Source: Streptomyces albus subsp. albus
GTDB lineage: Bacteria > Actinomycetota > Actinomycetes > Streptomycetales > Streptomycetaceae
DNA: 64,000 bases
Direction of reading: 5' to 3'
NCBI RefSeq assembly: GCF_000719865.1
Contig: NZ_JOID01000010.1
Span: forward strand, 1-64,000
Part shown: positions 27,672 through 39,660 of the stretch, piece by piece
How positions within the stretch are numbered: the first letter of the stretch is position 1
Layout: the number at the start of each line of letters is the position of its first letter
Made by a program: the position numbers and the translations under genes
The notes under the pieces: model-generated
Database searches by the model: none
The model's input: only the letters and a program-made list of their open reading frames with translations
Told to the model about the DNA's origin: nothing

Positions 27672-28210
27672 GGACGTGGTGGTTCCCGGACAACACGGTC
27701 CTGTGCAACTTCGCGGCCGTCGACCGGCTCCTCTTACTGGAGAAGACACTTGACGGCCGCGGCAGATGGACCCAGGCCGTTGCCCACGAGGCCGGACGGT
27801 CGGCCCCCTACCATCCGCCTCTCCGGAAGGTCGCCGACGGCGGCTGGCTGGGGGAACCCATCGAGATCACCGCTGACACCGAACTGGCAGAGGTGGAGCG
27901 GGTACGCAGGGCCGTATTCGGTGGCGACGCCTCCGTGCCGACCAAGCACCTCGGTGAAGCCGAGACCTGCGTACTGATCACACGCCGGCCCGAGTACCAC
28001 GGCTCCCTGTGGATCACGGACGACCGGTCCGCCGGCGCCTTCGCCCGCCGCCGCGGCATCACGGTGAAGGAAACCTATGACCTCATGAGCCAGGCGGCAG
28101 TCGAAGGACTCGTCTCCCCGGCGGAAGGTCACCGGCTGCTGCACGCGATGGTGAGCGCGGGACGCCATCTGCACCGCCTCTCCCAGCGTCCCGAAGATCT
28201 CCTGTACTGA
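27668..28210 (+). CDS. PIN-like nuclease-fold protein (putative toxin)
   Basis: 180 residues. The acidic pattern fits a PIN domain: D8 (F-P-D-N-T-V), E97/E99 (L-G-E-A-E-T) and D118/D119 (W-I-T-D-D-R-S-A-G). These residues would bind the Mg2+ used for RNA cleavage. Helices around V-A-H-E-A and A-G-A-F-A-R-R-R-G also fit the fold. The ATG overlaps the stop of the XRE-ImmA gene by 4 bp, so the two are made together. A two-gene toxin-antitoxin or stress module is the best inference: PIN as effector, XRE-ImmA as regulator/antitoxin. Toxicity is not shown by sequence. Confidence 0.8.
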   Translation: MRTWWFPDNTVLCNFAAVDRLLLLEKTLDGRGRWTQAVAHEAGRSAPYHPPLRKVADGGWLGEPIEITADTELAEVERVRRAVFGGDASVPTKHLGEAETCVLITRRPEYHGSLWITDDRSAGAFARRRGITVKETYDLMSQAAVEGLVSPAEGHRLLHAMVSAGRHLHRLSQRPEDLLY

Positions 28211-28224
28211 CCCCCGCCCACTCG

Positions 28225-31852
<3,628 letters not shown>

Positions 31853-31895
31853 GTTCCGGCGGTGGAGCCGCCGCCATGGGGCGGAGGCGAGGACA

Positions 31896-31923
31896 CATAA
31901 ACACAGCGATTTGGTAAAGACAA
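31896..31923 (-). promoter_or_regulatory. Candidate promoter of the riboswitch-rpf transcript
   Basis: On the minus strand TTGTCT (31918-31923), a 16-bp spacer and TTTATG (31896-31901) lie ~45 bp upstream of the riboswitch 5' end, inside an A/T-rich patch. The -10 match is only moderate. Confidence 0.35.
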
Positions 31924-31929
31924 GATGAG

Positions 31930-32367
31930 GGAAAACGATCTCATTCCGGAGCGTAGCCACTCCCGCCATTACGGACACCGTGCGCATTTACCCACCACCG
32001 GAGCGTGAATGGCCCGGATACCGTTGGATGCTCAAATCCCGGCGGAGGATGGAGAGTCAGGGAATGCCACGGAAAACGATCTCCCGGGCGCCGGCGGGCT
32101 GCGGCCGGGAGTTGTGATCCGGAACACACGCCGTGGCGGGTTTATCTCAGATCGCCTTATTCGGCATTGAGTTGACTTTCATCGCCAACGCTCACCAATC
32201 GGACATTGCCGCCAGATGGCTCTTCCGTGGCCGGTCCACTCCGCGCGCCGCCGTCCGGGCGCGGGGCGCCACGGGGACCGTGGTCCCCAACTTGTAGGGT
32301 GCGGCGGTGCGTTGGCCACTGGGACGGCCGGCGGGATTCGATCCGATACGGGGGCGGGGACGAGACG
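31930..32367. promoter_or_regulatory. Divergent regulatory region with a 13-bp direct repeat
   Basis: No gene was found here. GGAAAACGATCTC occurs at 31930-31942 and again at 32071-32083, 141 bp apart, in a region that is less GC-rich than the rest of the window. It lies between the rpf transcript and the divergent gene at 32368 and could bind a shared regulator. The remaining ~280 bp hold only the ribosome site of the next gene (GGGG 8 nt before 32368). Confidence 0.4.
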
Positions 32368-33411
32368 ATGCGACGCTGGGTCAAGGCCGCGGTGGCGACT
32401 GCGGCACTCCTCGGGGTGAGCGGCTGGATCGCCGAGCCCTACGCACGGGACTGGATGCTGACGGGAAGCGCCTGCGACGGGGCGCTCCCCCGGGAGGCGG
32501 TCGGCCAGCTCCGGCCGGAGGACACACATCTGGCGGAGGAGAGCTCCCGGCTCACGGAAGCGCTGGGATCCTACGCGTGCAACCTGGCACTCGACGGCGA
32601 AGGCTTGCTCGTCCGGATGGAAGCCCACACCCGGCGGGACGACCAGGACTCTTCGTTCATGCAGACCTTCTCGCGGGAGGGGTGGGCCTGGCAGGCCCCG
32701 CTGCCCGAGGGGATGCCCGGGTTCATCGACCGGCACGGCGCGATCCAGATCGTGCTGCCCTGCAGGGAACTCGGTGAGGACGACAACGGAAGGCCGCGGA
32801 AGCTCTTGGTGCGGACCCAGTTCGGTCGAGAGTCCCTGACCGGGGTCCCCGGAGCCGCGTACCGGACCGTCGTCGCACTCGCCAACTCGGCTTCGGAGAG
32901 ACTGGGCTGCGGAGCGGAGCGCCTCGAGCCCCCGGAGACCGGGGCCGTGCCGGCCGAGCCCGGGGACGATCCGGAGTCGTTCCCGGTACCGAGGGCCAAG
33001 GGCACGCCCTGCGAGTGGGTCACCCGGGCCGACCTTCCGGAGAGCCTGGACTGGCGGTTCGCAGCGGCCATGAACGACGCCGCGCCGACGGGTCGCTGCG
33101 AGCTGTTCGCCGGGGACGGGGACGAGGACTCCTTCGCCGGCGAGGCCCTGGAGGAAGACGCGCTGGAGCAGTGGGACCGGATTTCCCTCGCCGCCTGGTA
33201 CGGCGACTGGAGCAACCGTCTGACGACCTGGGACGGTAAGCGGCGCTCCGGGACGGCCACCGCCCGCTGCGACGGCGAAGCGGCCAACTTCGCCATCTCC
33301 GCGCCCGACGACATTCCGGGCATCGACGCAGCCGTGGAGCGGCGGCTCCTCAAGAGTTTCGCGGAGGACCAGGTACGCCGGCGCGGCTGCTCGGACCTGC
33401 GGATCTTCTGA
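32368..33411 (+). CDS. Membrane-anchored or secreted hypothetical protein
   Basis: 347 residues, not recognised. A basic start and one hydrophobic segment at ~5-22 suggest export or anchoring. The body is acidic and has six or more cysteines in positions that repeat (G-S-A-C-D-G-A-L, S-Y-A-C-N-L-A-L, V-L-P-C-R-E-L in the first half; T-P-C-E-W-V, G-R-C-E-L-F, A-R-C-D-G-E in the second). This suggests two related disulfide-bonded halves, an internal duplication. The start at 32368 follows GGGG at 8 nt spacing. No enzyme motif is visible. Confidence 0.75.
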   Translation: MRRWVKAAVATAALLGVSGWIAEPYARDWMLTGSACDGALPREAVGQLRPEDTHLAEESSRLTEALGSYACNLALDGEGLLVRMEAHTRRDDQDSSFMQTFSREGWAWQAPLPEGMPGFIDRHGAIQIVLPCRELGEDDNGRPRKLLVRTQFGRESLTGVPGAAYRTVVALANSASERLGCGAERLEPPETGAVPAEPGDDPESFPVPRAKGTPCEWVTRADLPESLDWRFAAAMNDAAPTGRCELFAGDGDEDSFAGEALEEDALEQWDRISLAAWYGDWSNRLTTWDGKRRSGTATARCDGEAANFAISAPDDIPGIDAAVERRLLKSFAEDQVRRRGCSDLRIF

Positions 33412-33900
33412 GGCGGGCGGGCCACCGGGCGGGTTCCCGGACCGGCGGCCTGCCACACTGCCGAGCGGCCCCGGACGGTTCCCCCCGGCACGGCCCGGCG
33501 TCAGGGGGCCGGACTCCGCGGACGGGACCGGCCGGCCGCCGGTCCGCGATGGCCCTCGTCGGGGGACGGGTGTCCAGCCGCCGGGACGCGGGACGGAAGG
33601 TGCCCCGGGTGTGCTCGCGTCGCGCACCGCGGCGTCGAAGGCCGCGAGGTCCCGGATCATGCCGTTCTCGGCGTAACGCGCCCGCAGCTCCAGAGGGCGG
33701 AGAGAGCCACAGCAGGGCTCTGACCTGCTACTTCATACCGGCCCTCGTCCCCCGGCCGCGTGTCGTCCCGGAAGCACCGGGTGACTTCCGGGGCCGTGGG
33801 TAAACGGAACTATCTCCGCGGTCAAGGGTCGGAACCGGTCAATGCCGTCCGGAGCTGCCAGGACCCGCGGAGTCTTCGTGACCGGAAGGAGGCGGACACC
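33412..33900. other. Intergenic region with possible gene remnant and hairpin
   Basis: 489 bp without an intact gene. A hairpin CGCGGAC / GTCCGCG (33517-33523 with 33542-33548) may end the upstream gene. On the minus strand, bases ~33720-33610 encode a protein-like stretch (L-E-L-R-A-R-Y-A-E-N-G-M-I-R-D-L-A-A-F-D-A-A-V-R) that has no start-to-stop context and decays quickly: a probable remnant of a lost gene. The strong GGAAGGAGG ribosome site at 33884-33892 belongs to the phosphatase gene. Confidence 0.4.
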
Positions 33901-35124
33901 GTGACCGACGCGGTTCGGGTGGGAAAGGTGCTCACCGACCTGATGCAGGCCGGCCACACCACGGCGCTGGAGGAGTTGCCGGATGTCGTGGCCACGCACG
34001 CGGACACCGTGGGCCTGCACGAGGTGGCGCTCTTCGTGGTGGACCTCCAGGAGAAGGCGATGCGGCAGCTCACCGGCCGGGGGCCGGACGCGGGCGAGGG
34101 CGGGGACGAGGTCGCCGTCGACGGCACGCTGCCGGGCCGCGCGTACCAGCACGTGGCCATCGTCACCGAAGCCGCCCCGGAGACGGCGCGGGGCCGGTGC
34201 CGGTGGTGGGTCCCCGTCACCGACGGGGTGGAGCGCCTGGGCATGCTGCGCGCGGACACCGCCGCGGAGGACGGGCAGAGCCGGGACGCGGTCCGCCATT
34301 TGGCCTCGCTCGTGGCGCTGCTGCTGCTCAGCAAGCGGTCCTTCAGCGACTCGTACGCCCGCCTGGTGCGCAGCAGGCCGATGAACGTGGCCGCGGAGAT
34401 GCAGTGGAACCTCACGCCGCCGCCGGCCTTCGCCGGCCACAATGCCACCGTCAGCGCCGCCCTGGAGCCGGCCTACGAGGTCGGGGGCGACGCCTACGAC
34501 TACGCCCTCACCGGCACCAACCTGCACCTGGGCATCTTCGACGCCATGGGGCACGACACCACCGCCGGGATCACCGCCAATGTGGCGGTGTCCGCGTGCC
34601 GCAACGCCCGCCGCCAGGGCGCGTCCCTGGCGGAGGCCAGCCGCTTGGTGGAGGAGACGCTCAACGAGCAGTTCGGAACCAGCCGTTACATCACCGGCAT
34701 CCTGGCCGACCTGGATCTGGTCACCGGACGGCTGGCGTGGGTCAACCGCGGCCACCATCTGCCGGTGGTCATCCGCTCGGGAGAAGGGCCCATCCAGCTG
34801 GCCTGCCCTCCGGCCGGTCCGATGGGCGCGTCCCTCGGCCTGCCCCTGACCGTGTGCGAGGAGCAACTGGAGCCCGGCGACCGTCTGCTGCTCTACACGG
34901 ACGGCATCACCGAGGCCCGCGGTGCCGACGGCAAGCAGTTCGGCATGAGCCGCTTCGTGGACTTCGTCCTGCACCACCACGAGGACGGGCGGCTCCCCCT
35001 GCACGAGACGCTGCGCCGCCTGATGCACGCGGTGCTCGACCACCACGACGGCAAGCTCGACGACGACGCGACCGTCCTGCTCGCCGAGTGGGCCGGCGGC
35101 CGCCAGGACGAACTGGTCCCCTGA
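33901..35124 (+). CDS. Soluble PP2C-type (SpoIIE) phosphatase with N-terminal GAF-like domain
   Basis: 407 residues starting at a GTG with GGAAGGAGG 8 nt upstream, one of the best ribosome sites in the window. Residues ~20-150 resemble a GAF sensor fold (V-A-L-F-V-V-D-L-Q-E). The C-terminal SpoIIE domain carries E-V-G-G-D-A-Y-D-Y, I-F-D-A-M-G-H-D, L-Y-T-D-G-I-T-E-A-R and D-D-D-A-T-V-L-L. There are no membrane segments, unlike the SpoIIE protein at 10246. It is predicted to dephosphorylate an anti-anti-sigma factor in response to a small ligand. Confidence 0.9.
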   Translation: MTDAVRVGKVLTDLMQAGHTTALEELPDVVATHADTVGLHEVALFVVDLQEKAMRQLTGRGPDAGEGGDEVAVDGTLPGRAYQHVAIVTEAAPETARGRCRWWVPVTDGVERLGMLRADTAAEDGQSRDAVRHLASLVALLLLSKRSFSDSYARLVRSRPMNVAAEMQWNLTPPPAFAGHNATVSAALEPAYEVGGDAYDYALTGTNLHLGIFDAMGHDTTAGITANVAVSACRNARRQGASLAEASRLVEETLNEQFGTSRYITGILADLDLVTGRLAWVNRGHHLPVVIRSGEGPIQLACPPAGPMGASLGLPLTVCEEQLEPGDRLLLYTDGITEARGADGKQFGMSRFVDFVLHHHEDGRLPLHETLRRLMHAVLDHHDGKLDDDATVLLAEWAGGRQDELVP

Positions 35125-35294
35125 GACGGCCGCCCGGCCGCCCCCCGGCCCCCACCGGCCCGGCACCTTCGGTGGACGGCGTACGTTGGAGCCGGTGGCG
35201 GACGGCTCCGGCCGGTTCGCCACCGGCCGCACCCACAGGCACCGCACGCCGCACCGGCACGCGGCGCGCGCCGCTCCGACCCGAGGATCCCCGC

Positions 35295-36203
35295 ATGCCC
35301 GCCCGCTCCCGCCTTCGTTCCACGGCCGCTGCGGCCTCCGCCGCCGTCCTGCTGGCCGCCGTCCTGACCGGCTGCTCCAACGGCTCCGACGGGCACGGAG
35401 ACGCGTCCTCCGACGGGCACTCCCACGCGGAGTCCTCCGGCGCCGGGGAGATCAGCCACATCCACGGGCTCGGCGTCAACCCCGGCGACGGCAAGCTCTA
35501 CGTCGCCACGCACCACGGTGTCCTCGCGGTGGACGACGACGGCTCGTCCGAGCGCGTGGGCGACACCGCCGACTACATGGGCTTCACCGTCGCCGGGAAG
35601 GACACCTTCCTCGGCAGCGGCCACCCGGCCGAGGGGAGCGGCGACCACGCCAACCGCGGCCTGATCAGGAGCACCGACGCGGGCAAGACCTGGACGTCCC
35701 TGTCCCTCGCCGGCAAGGCCGACTTCCACGCCCTCGAACAGGTCGACGGCACGGTCTACGGCTACGACAGCACGGCCGGCCTGCTGCGCGTCAGCGAGGA
35801 CGGCAGGAAGTGGGACGAGCGCGCCGAACTGGCGGCCCTGGACATCGCCGTGGACCCTGGGAACCCCGGCACCGTCCTGGCCACCACCGAGAGCGGCGTC
35901 GCGCGGAGTACCGACGGCGGCGAGACCTTCGGCGCCGGGAGGGAACCGATGCTGACGCACCTCTCCTGGGCACGGGGAGCAAAGGGAGAGGCACTCTACG
36001 GAATCGCTCCCGATGGAGTGGTGCACCACAGCACTGACGGCGGCAAGAGCTGGAAGAAGGCCGGGACCGTGCCCGGCGGGCAGCCGCAGGCGCTGACGGC
36101 CGTCGACGCCGAGCGCGTCCTGGCCGCCACGCAGGGCGGGGTGTACGAATCCCGTGACGGCGGCAAGACCTTCACCCGGCGGCTGGCGGTGTCCGGGGGC
36201 TGA
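35295..36203 (+). CDS. Secreted lipoprotein with BNR/sialidase-like repeats (F510_1955-like)
   Basis: 302 residues. A lipoprotein signal ends in the lipobox L-T-G-C at ~residue 30. A His/Asp/Ser/Gly-rich linker with H-S-H follows (D-G-H-G-D-A-S-S-D-G-H-S-H), possibly metal-binding. A propeller of repeated S-T-D-G-G-K/E-x-W/F segments follows (R-S-T-D-A-G-K-T-W, R-S-T-D-G-G-E-T-F, H-S-T-D-G-G-K-S-W, E-S-R-D-G-G-K-T-F). These Asp-box repeats are shared with sialidases and Vps10-like proteins, but no sialidase catalytic residues are evident. Function unknown. GAGG lies 8 nt before the ATG. Confidence 0.85.
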   Translation: MPARSRLRSTAAAASAAVLLAAVLTGCSNGSDGHGDASSDGHSHAESSGAGEISHIHGLGVNPGDGKLYVATHHGVLAVDDDGSSERVGDTADYMGFTVAGKDTFLGSGHPAEGSGDHANRGLIRSTDAGKTWTSLSLAGKADFHALEQVDGTVYGYDSTAGLLRVSEDGRKWDERAELAALDIAVDPGNPGTVLATTESGVARSTDGGETFGAGREPMLTHLSWARGAKGEALYGIAPDGVVHHSTDGGKSWKKAGTVPGGQPQALTAVDAERVLAATQGGVYESRDGGKTFTRRLAVSGG

Positions 36204-36265
36204 CGCCGGGAAAGGCCGGGACCGCCGGGACCGCCGGGGAACGCCGGGAAACGCCGGCACAGGCC

Positions 36266-36296
36266 GGAGCCCGGCGCGGCTCGCGCGCCGGGCTCC
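36266..36296. terminator. Bidirectional terminator
   Basis: Perfect 13-bp stem GGAGCCCGGCGCG / CGCGCCGGGCTCC with a 5-nt loop, between the converging lipoprotein and CE15 genes. Confidence 0.85.
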
Positions 36297-36373
36297 GTAA
36301 CCCGTAACTCACTTCGGGAACGGGCCGGTTCGGGGCCGGTGCGGCCGGCCCCTCCCCCGCGGCCCGGTCCGGA

Positions 36374-37639
36374 TCAGTCGGTCAGGGTCGGGGTCTGCCA
36401 GTTCCTCCACTGGGAGAGGTTGCCGGACTTCTTGCTGGAGATCCTGATCGTGCCCGTGCTGCTGCCCGTCCCCAGCATGTACTTCTGGATGTGCTGCTGC
36501 AGGGGGCCGCGCCACTCGGACCGGCTGGCGCAGTGGTTGCCGTCCTGGATGTCGGACCAGTACGTGATGTTGCTCCCGGCACCGAGCGCCTTGTAGATCT
36601 CGGCTCCGCCGAGGGCCGCCACGCTGCCGGAGGTCGCGGCCAGCCAGTCGATGTGCGGGTTCTCCATGATGAAGAGTCCGCGCGGGGCGACCATGCCCAC
36701 GATCTCGTGGGTGTCCACCGGCAGTCCGGACGGGTTGCCGGTGTACGAACCGAACGCGTCACCGAGCCACGGCTGTTCGCCGTAGCCGCTGCTCAGCGGC
36801 TGCGCGCCGTTCTCCCGCGGAATGCTGCGGAAGGCGGGGGCGCCGCCGGTGCCCGACTCGATCGGCATGGTCAGGGCGATGCGCTGGTCGAACGCACCGG
36901 CCACGAAGGCGCCCTTGCCGTACCGGGAGCAGCCGGTGACGCCGGTGCCCTCGGCCTTGAGGACGCTGCCGTCCGACTGCTCGATGACGTCGATGATCCG
37001 GCTGACGCCCCAGGCCCAGGCCATCAGCAGTCCGGTGCTGCTGTTGGAGCCGTAGACGCTGTAGAAGGCGCCCTGCTTGTTGTTCCGCGGGGTGCCCTCG
37101 CGGCCGACCGCGAACGGGTCGAAGCTGATGACGGCTGCGCCGGCGGCCTTGATCGTGGCGGTGTCCGCCCCGAAGCCGCCGTAGACGATGACGGCCGGGA
37201 AGGGGCCGGAGCCGCTCGGCAGTTCGACGCGGGCGGAGAAGCTCGAACTCTTGCCGCTGTCCGAGACGTTGACGGTGATGTTGCTGCGGGAGACCGTGCC
37301 CGTGACGCTCTGCGGCTTGGCGGGCTTCGTGCCGTAGACGGTCTTCTCCGCCAGCTTCTTGATCTCGGCGCGGCGGCACCGCCAGTCGGACTTGGCGGTG
37401 ACGCGCGAGCCGTCCAGCTTCGTGAACGGGTCGGGAAGCATGGAGTCGGAGGGTGTGGAGCCGGGGTCGGGCACGTTGCAGTCGGCGCCGTCGAACTCGA
37501 CGTCGGCCGCGAACCGCGGGGCGGCTCCGGGGCTGCCGGCGGCCACCGCCTGTGGGCCGAGGGTGGCGACGCCCAGGCTCGCGACGGTCACGAAGACCGC
37601 GGCGGCCCATGTCCGGGGCCGGTATCGATGGAAGCGCAT
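36374..37639 (-). CDS. Secreted CE15 glucuronoyl esterase
   Basis: 421 residues. The signal peptide runs to ~35 (A-V-A-A-G). The esterase fold follows, with the family-defining nucleophile motif G-C-S-R-Y-G-K-G-A, the acid region I-E-S-G-T-G-G and W-L-G-D-A-F, and a late H (D-G-N-H-C) completing the triad. CE15 enzymes cleave the ester between 4-O-methyl-glucuronic acid of xylan and lignin alcohols. A C-terminal ~20 residues (Q-W-R-N-W) follow. The ATG at 37639 has GGAGG 9 nt upstream; an in-frame extension to 37753 is not signal-like. It belongs functionally with the GH43 protein at 15859. An operator-like site lies ~100 bp upstream. Confidence 0.88.
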   Translation of the reverse strand: MRFHRYRPRTWAAAVFVTVASLGVATLGPQAVAAGSPGAAPRFAADVEFDGADCNVPDPGSTPSDSMLPDPFTKLDGSRVTAKSDWRCRRAEIKKLAEKTVYGTKPAKPQSVTGTVSRSNITVNVSDSGKSSSFSARVELPSGSGPFPAVIVYGGFGADTATIKAAGAAVISFDPFAVGREGTPRNNKQGAFYSVYGSNSSTGLLMAWAWGVSRIIDVIEQSDGSVLKAEGTGVTGCSRYGKGAFVAGAFDQRIALTMPIESGTGGAPAFRSIPRENGAQPLSSGYGEQPWLGDAFGSYTGNPSGLPVDTHEIVGMVAPRGLFIMENPHIDWLAATSGSVAALGGAEIYKALGAGSNITYWSDIQDGNHCASRSEWRGPLQQHIQKYMLGTGSSTGTIRISSKKSGNLSQWRNWQTPTLTD

Positions 37640-37733
37640 GTGGGGGAACCTCCATAAGGAAGGCGCGCAGCCGAGGGAACGGCTCCATGGCCGACGACAT
37701 GGAGTCGTGATGGTGATGCCGCACGCCGAGTGG

Positions 37734-37748
37734 CGGGAAATGTTCCGG
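37734..37748 (-). promoter_or_regulatory. Operator-like palindrome upstream of CE15
   Basis: CGGGAAATGTTCCGG matches 12 of 15 positions of the CCGGAAACTTTCCGG element at 11503-11517, including GGAAA-N2-TTCCGG-like half sites. It is placed ~95-110 bp before the CE15 start. Confidence 0.4.
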
Positions 37749-37890
37749 GCCATCAGGTGGTCGCGGCTGCCCCCAGACTCACGACCACGGCCAGAACACT
37801 CGCACGGTACAAGGGCGTTGGCCGCCCCACAACCCCGCGCCGGACCCGCCGGACGCCGCGCCGTCCGCCCTCGGGTGATCCGCCCCCGGT

Positions 37891-38517
37891 TCAGCTGAGC
37901 CCGGCCTCCGTGAGGGTCAGGGCCGTGCGCAGGGCATCCGCGAGGTCGGCCCGTGCGGCGGCGGGCGTGGTGCCCGGGTCAGCCGTTCGCTGGGCGTGCT
38001 GTTCGACGGCCGCGCGCAGCGCGGCGTTGAGCATCGCGGCCCAGACGGCCGGCCGCATGTCGTCGGCGGGGAGCCCGGACCGTTCGGCGAGGGCGCGCGC
38101 GAAGGCGGGCTCCGCCTCGTCATGGGTGCGCAGCCACACCGCGCGCAGGCCGGGCTCGGTCCGGGTCAGTCGCAGCAGTGCTCCGACGTCGGGCCCGGGC
38201 GGGTCCGGTTCGGTTTCCCATACGTGGTCGAAGGCTTCCCGGAGCGGCCGGCCGGGCCGCCACTGCCGCAGGGCGGCGCTGATCGCGTCGACGCCGGTGG
38301 AGAGGAGCGGCCGGACGCAGCTCTCCTTGGTGGGGAAGTAGCGCCAGACGGTCCGCGCCGAGACGCCGACCGCCTGTCCGATCTGCTCGCCCGTGGTCGC
38401 GGCGACGCCCTGGGCGATGAACAGGCCGACGGCGGCACGGGCGATCTCCAGCCGGACGGCGGCCTTGCGTTCCTCGCTCAGCGGTGGTCGCCCCGTCCGT
38501 CCGCGGGCTGCGGTCAT
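37891..38517 (-). CDS. TetR-family regulator, divergent from an SDR
   Basis: 208 residues. The N-terminal helix-turn-helix (~20-65) has T-G-E-Q-I-G-Q-A-V-G-V-S-A-R-T-V-W-R-Y-F followed by the C-terminal ligand/dimer domain. It probably represses itself and the divergent SDR through the palindrome at 38568-38590, located 51-73 bp upstream of its start. The ligand is unknown. The start is M-T-A-A-R-G-R-T-G-R-P-P with typical basic N-arm residues. Confidence 0.9.
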   Translation of the reverse strand: MTAARGRTGRPPLSEERKAAVRLEIARAAVGLFIAQGVAATTGEQIGQAVGVSARTVWRYFPTKESCVRPLLSTGVDAISAALRQWRPGRPLREAFDHVWETEPDPPGPDVGALLRLTRTEPGLRAVWLRTHDEAEPAFARALAERSGLPADDMRPAVWAAMLNAALRAAVEQHAQRTADPGTTPAAARADLADALRTALTLTEAGLS

Positions 38518-38567
38518 CTGCCCCTCCGGCGCCGGTGATCGGTGTCCCGCCGATTCTCCCCCACGAC

Positions 38568-38590
38568 TTTATGTCACTCAGCGACATAAA
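38568..38590. promoter_or_regulatory. TetR-type operator
   Basis: Inverted repeat TTTATGTC-N7-GACATAAA with perfect 8-bp arms in the divergent TetR/SDR intergenic region. TAAGGT at 38597-38602, just downstream on the plus strand, resembles a -10 box for the SDR promoter. Repressor binding would block it. Confidence 0.75.
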
Positions 38591-38659
38591 CGCTTGTAAG
38601 GTGGAAGTGCGGCCGGACAGGAGTCCGCCGCCTAGGCACTTGTCTGGACGGAGCACTTC

Positions 38660-39421
38660 ATGAGCGGCGACGCGATCGGACGCAGCGTGATCGTCACCGG
38701 AGCGGGATCGGGCATCGGGCGCGCCGCCGCGCTCGCCTTCGCCGCGCAGGGCGACCGTGTCGTGGCGGCGGACCTCAACGCCGAAGGCGCCGGCGGGGTC
38801 GTCAAGGAGATCGAGGAGGCGGGCGGCACGGCCGTGGCTGTCACGGGTGACCTGAGCGACCAGGCCGTCGTGGACCGGGTGACGGCGACGGCGGTGGAGC
38901 GGTTCGGCGGAGTGGACGTCCTGGTGAACAACGCCGGGATCATGGACAGCATGTCGGCGGTGGCCGACGTGACCGACGCCGAGTGGGAACGGGTCCTCCG
39001 GGTCAACCTCACCGCGCCCTTTCTCCTCACCCGCGCCGTGCTGCCGCACATGCTGGCCGCGGGCCGGGGCGCCATCGTGAACACCGCCTCCGAGGCCTCC
39101 CTGCGCGGCAGCGCGGCGGGCGCCGCGTACACGGCCTCCAAGCACGGCGTGGTGGGGCTGACGAAGTCGCTGGCGGTGATGTACCGCAAGAGCGGCATCC
39201 GCGCCAACGCCGTCTGCCCCGGCGGCACCGCGACCGGGATCGCCGTGAACGCCGACCAGGCCGCGCACGGGCCGGCCGCGCTCGGTCCGCACTTCGTCAA
39301 CCTGGGGCGGCTGGCGCAGCCGGAGGAGCAGGCGGCGGTGATCCTGTTCCTGGCCTCGGAGGCCGCGAGCAACGTCAACGGCGCGATCCTGCCCGTGGAC
39401 GACGGCTGGTCCGCGGTCTGA
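38660..39421 (+). CDS. Short-chain dehydrogenase/reductase
   Basis: 253 residues, a classical SDR. T-G-A-G-S-G-I-G is the cofactor loop at ~14-21, with D at ~38 favouring NAD(H). N-N-A-G is at ~92-95. Catalytic Ser lies in N-T-A-S-E-A-S, with Y-T-A-S-K supplying Tyr and Lys. A C-terminal L-P-V-D-D-G-W closes the fold. It probably oxidises or reduces an alcohol/ketone; the substrate is unknown. It is controlled by the divergent TetR. A TGATG overlap at its stop begins a six-codon remnant of a former downstream gene. Confidence 0.92.
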   Translation: MSGDAIGRSVIVTGAGSGIGRAAALAFAAQGDRVVAADLNAEGAGGVVKEIEEAGGTAVAVTGDLSDQAVVDRVTATAVERFGGVDVLVNNAGIMDSMSAVADVTDAEWERVLRVNLTAPFLLTRAVLPHMLAAGRGAIVNTASEASLRGSAAGAAYTASKHGVVGLTKSLAVMYRKSGIRANAVCPGGTATGIAVNADQAAHGPAALGPHFVNLGRLAQPEEQAAVILFLASEAASNVNGAILPVDDGWSAV

Positions 39422-39569
39422 TGGCGCCGGTGATCCGTTGAGGTACGGGGCCCCGGCGGGACCGGCCTTGCCGGGCACGCCGGCCCGCGACGCGGCCGGC
39501 CCGGAGGCCGCGGTGGACGAGATCTTCCGGATGACCGAGGCGGCCCGGGAGGCCGCCCGGCCGTCCTGA
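39421..39569 (+). pseudogene. Probable remnant of a coupled downstream gene
   Basis: The SDR stop shares its last base with an ATG (TGATG) that reads M-A-P-V-I-R and stops at once. About 40 bp later, in another frame, comes a protein-like end (E-A-A-V-D-E-I-F-R-M-T-E-A-A-R-E-A) closing with TGA at 39569. A coupled start plus a plausible C-terminus, with nothing between them, suggests an internal deletion. The family cannot be identified. Confidence 0.35.
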
Positions 39570-39630
39570 CACCTGCGGCCGGCACCCGCGAGAAACTGTT
39601 CCGCGGGGCTGGGCAGGGACCGGCCGAGGC

Positions 39631-39650
39631 TCGGAGGGCTTCCCCTCCGA
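39631..39650. terminator. Terminator between the SDR and Baeyer-Villiger genes
   Basis: Perfect 8-bp stem TCGGAGGG / CCCTCCGA with tetraloop cttc, between converging genes and 10 bp from the monooxygenase stop. Confidence 0.75.
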
Positions 39651-39660
39651 ACCTGCGGGG

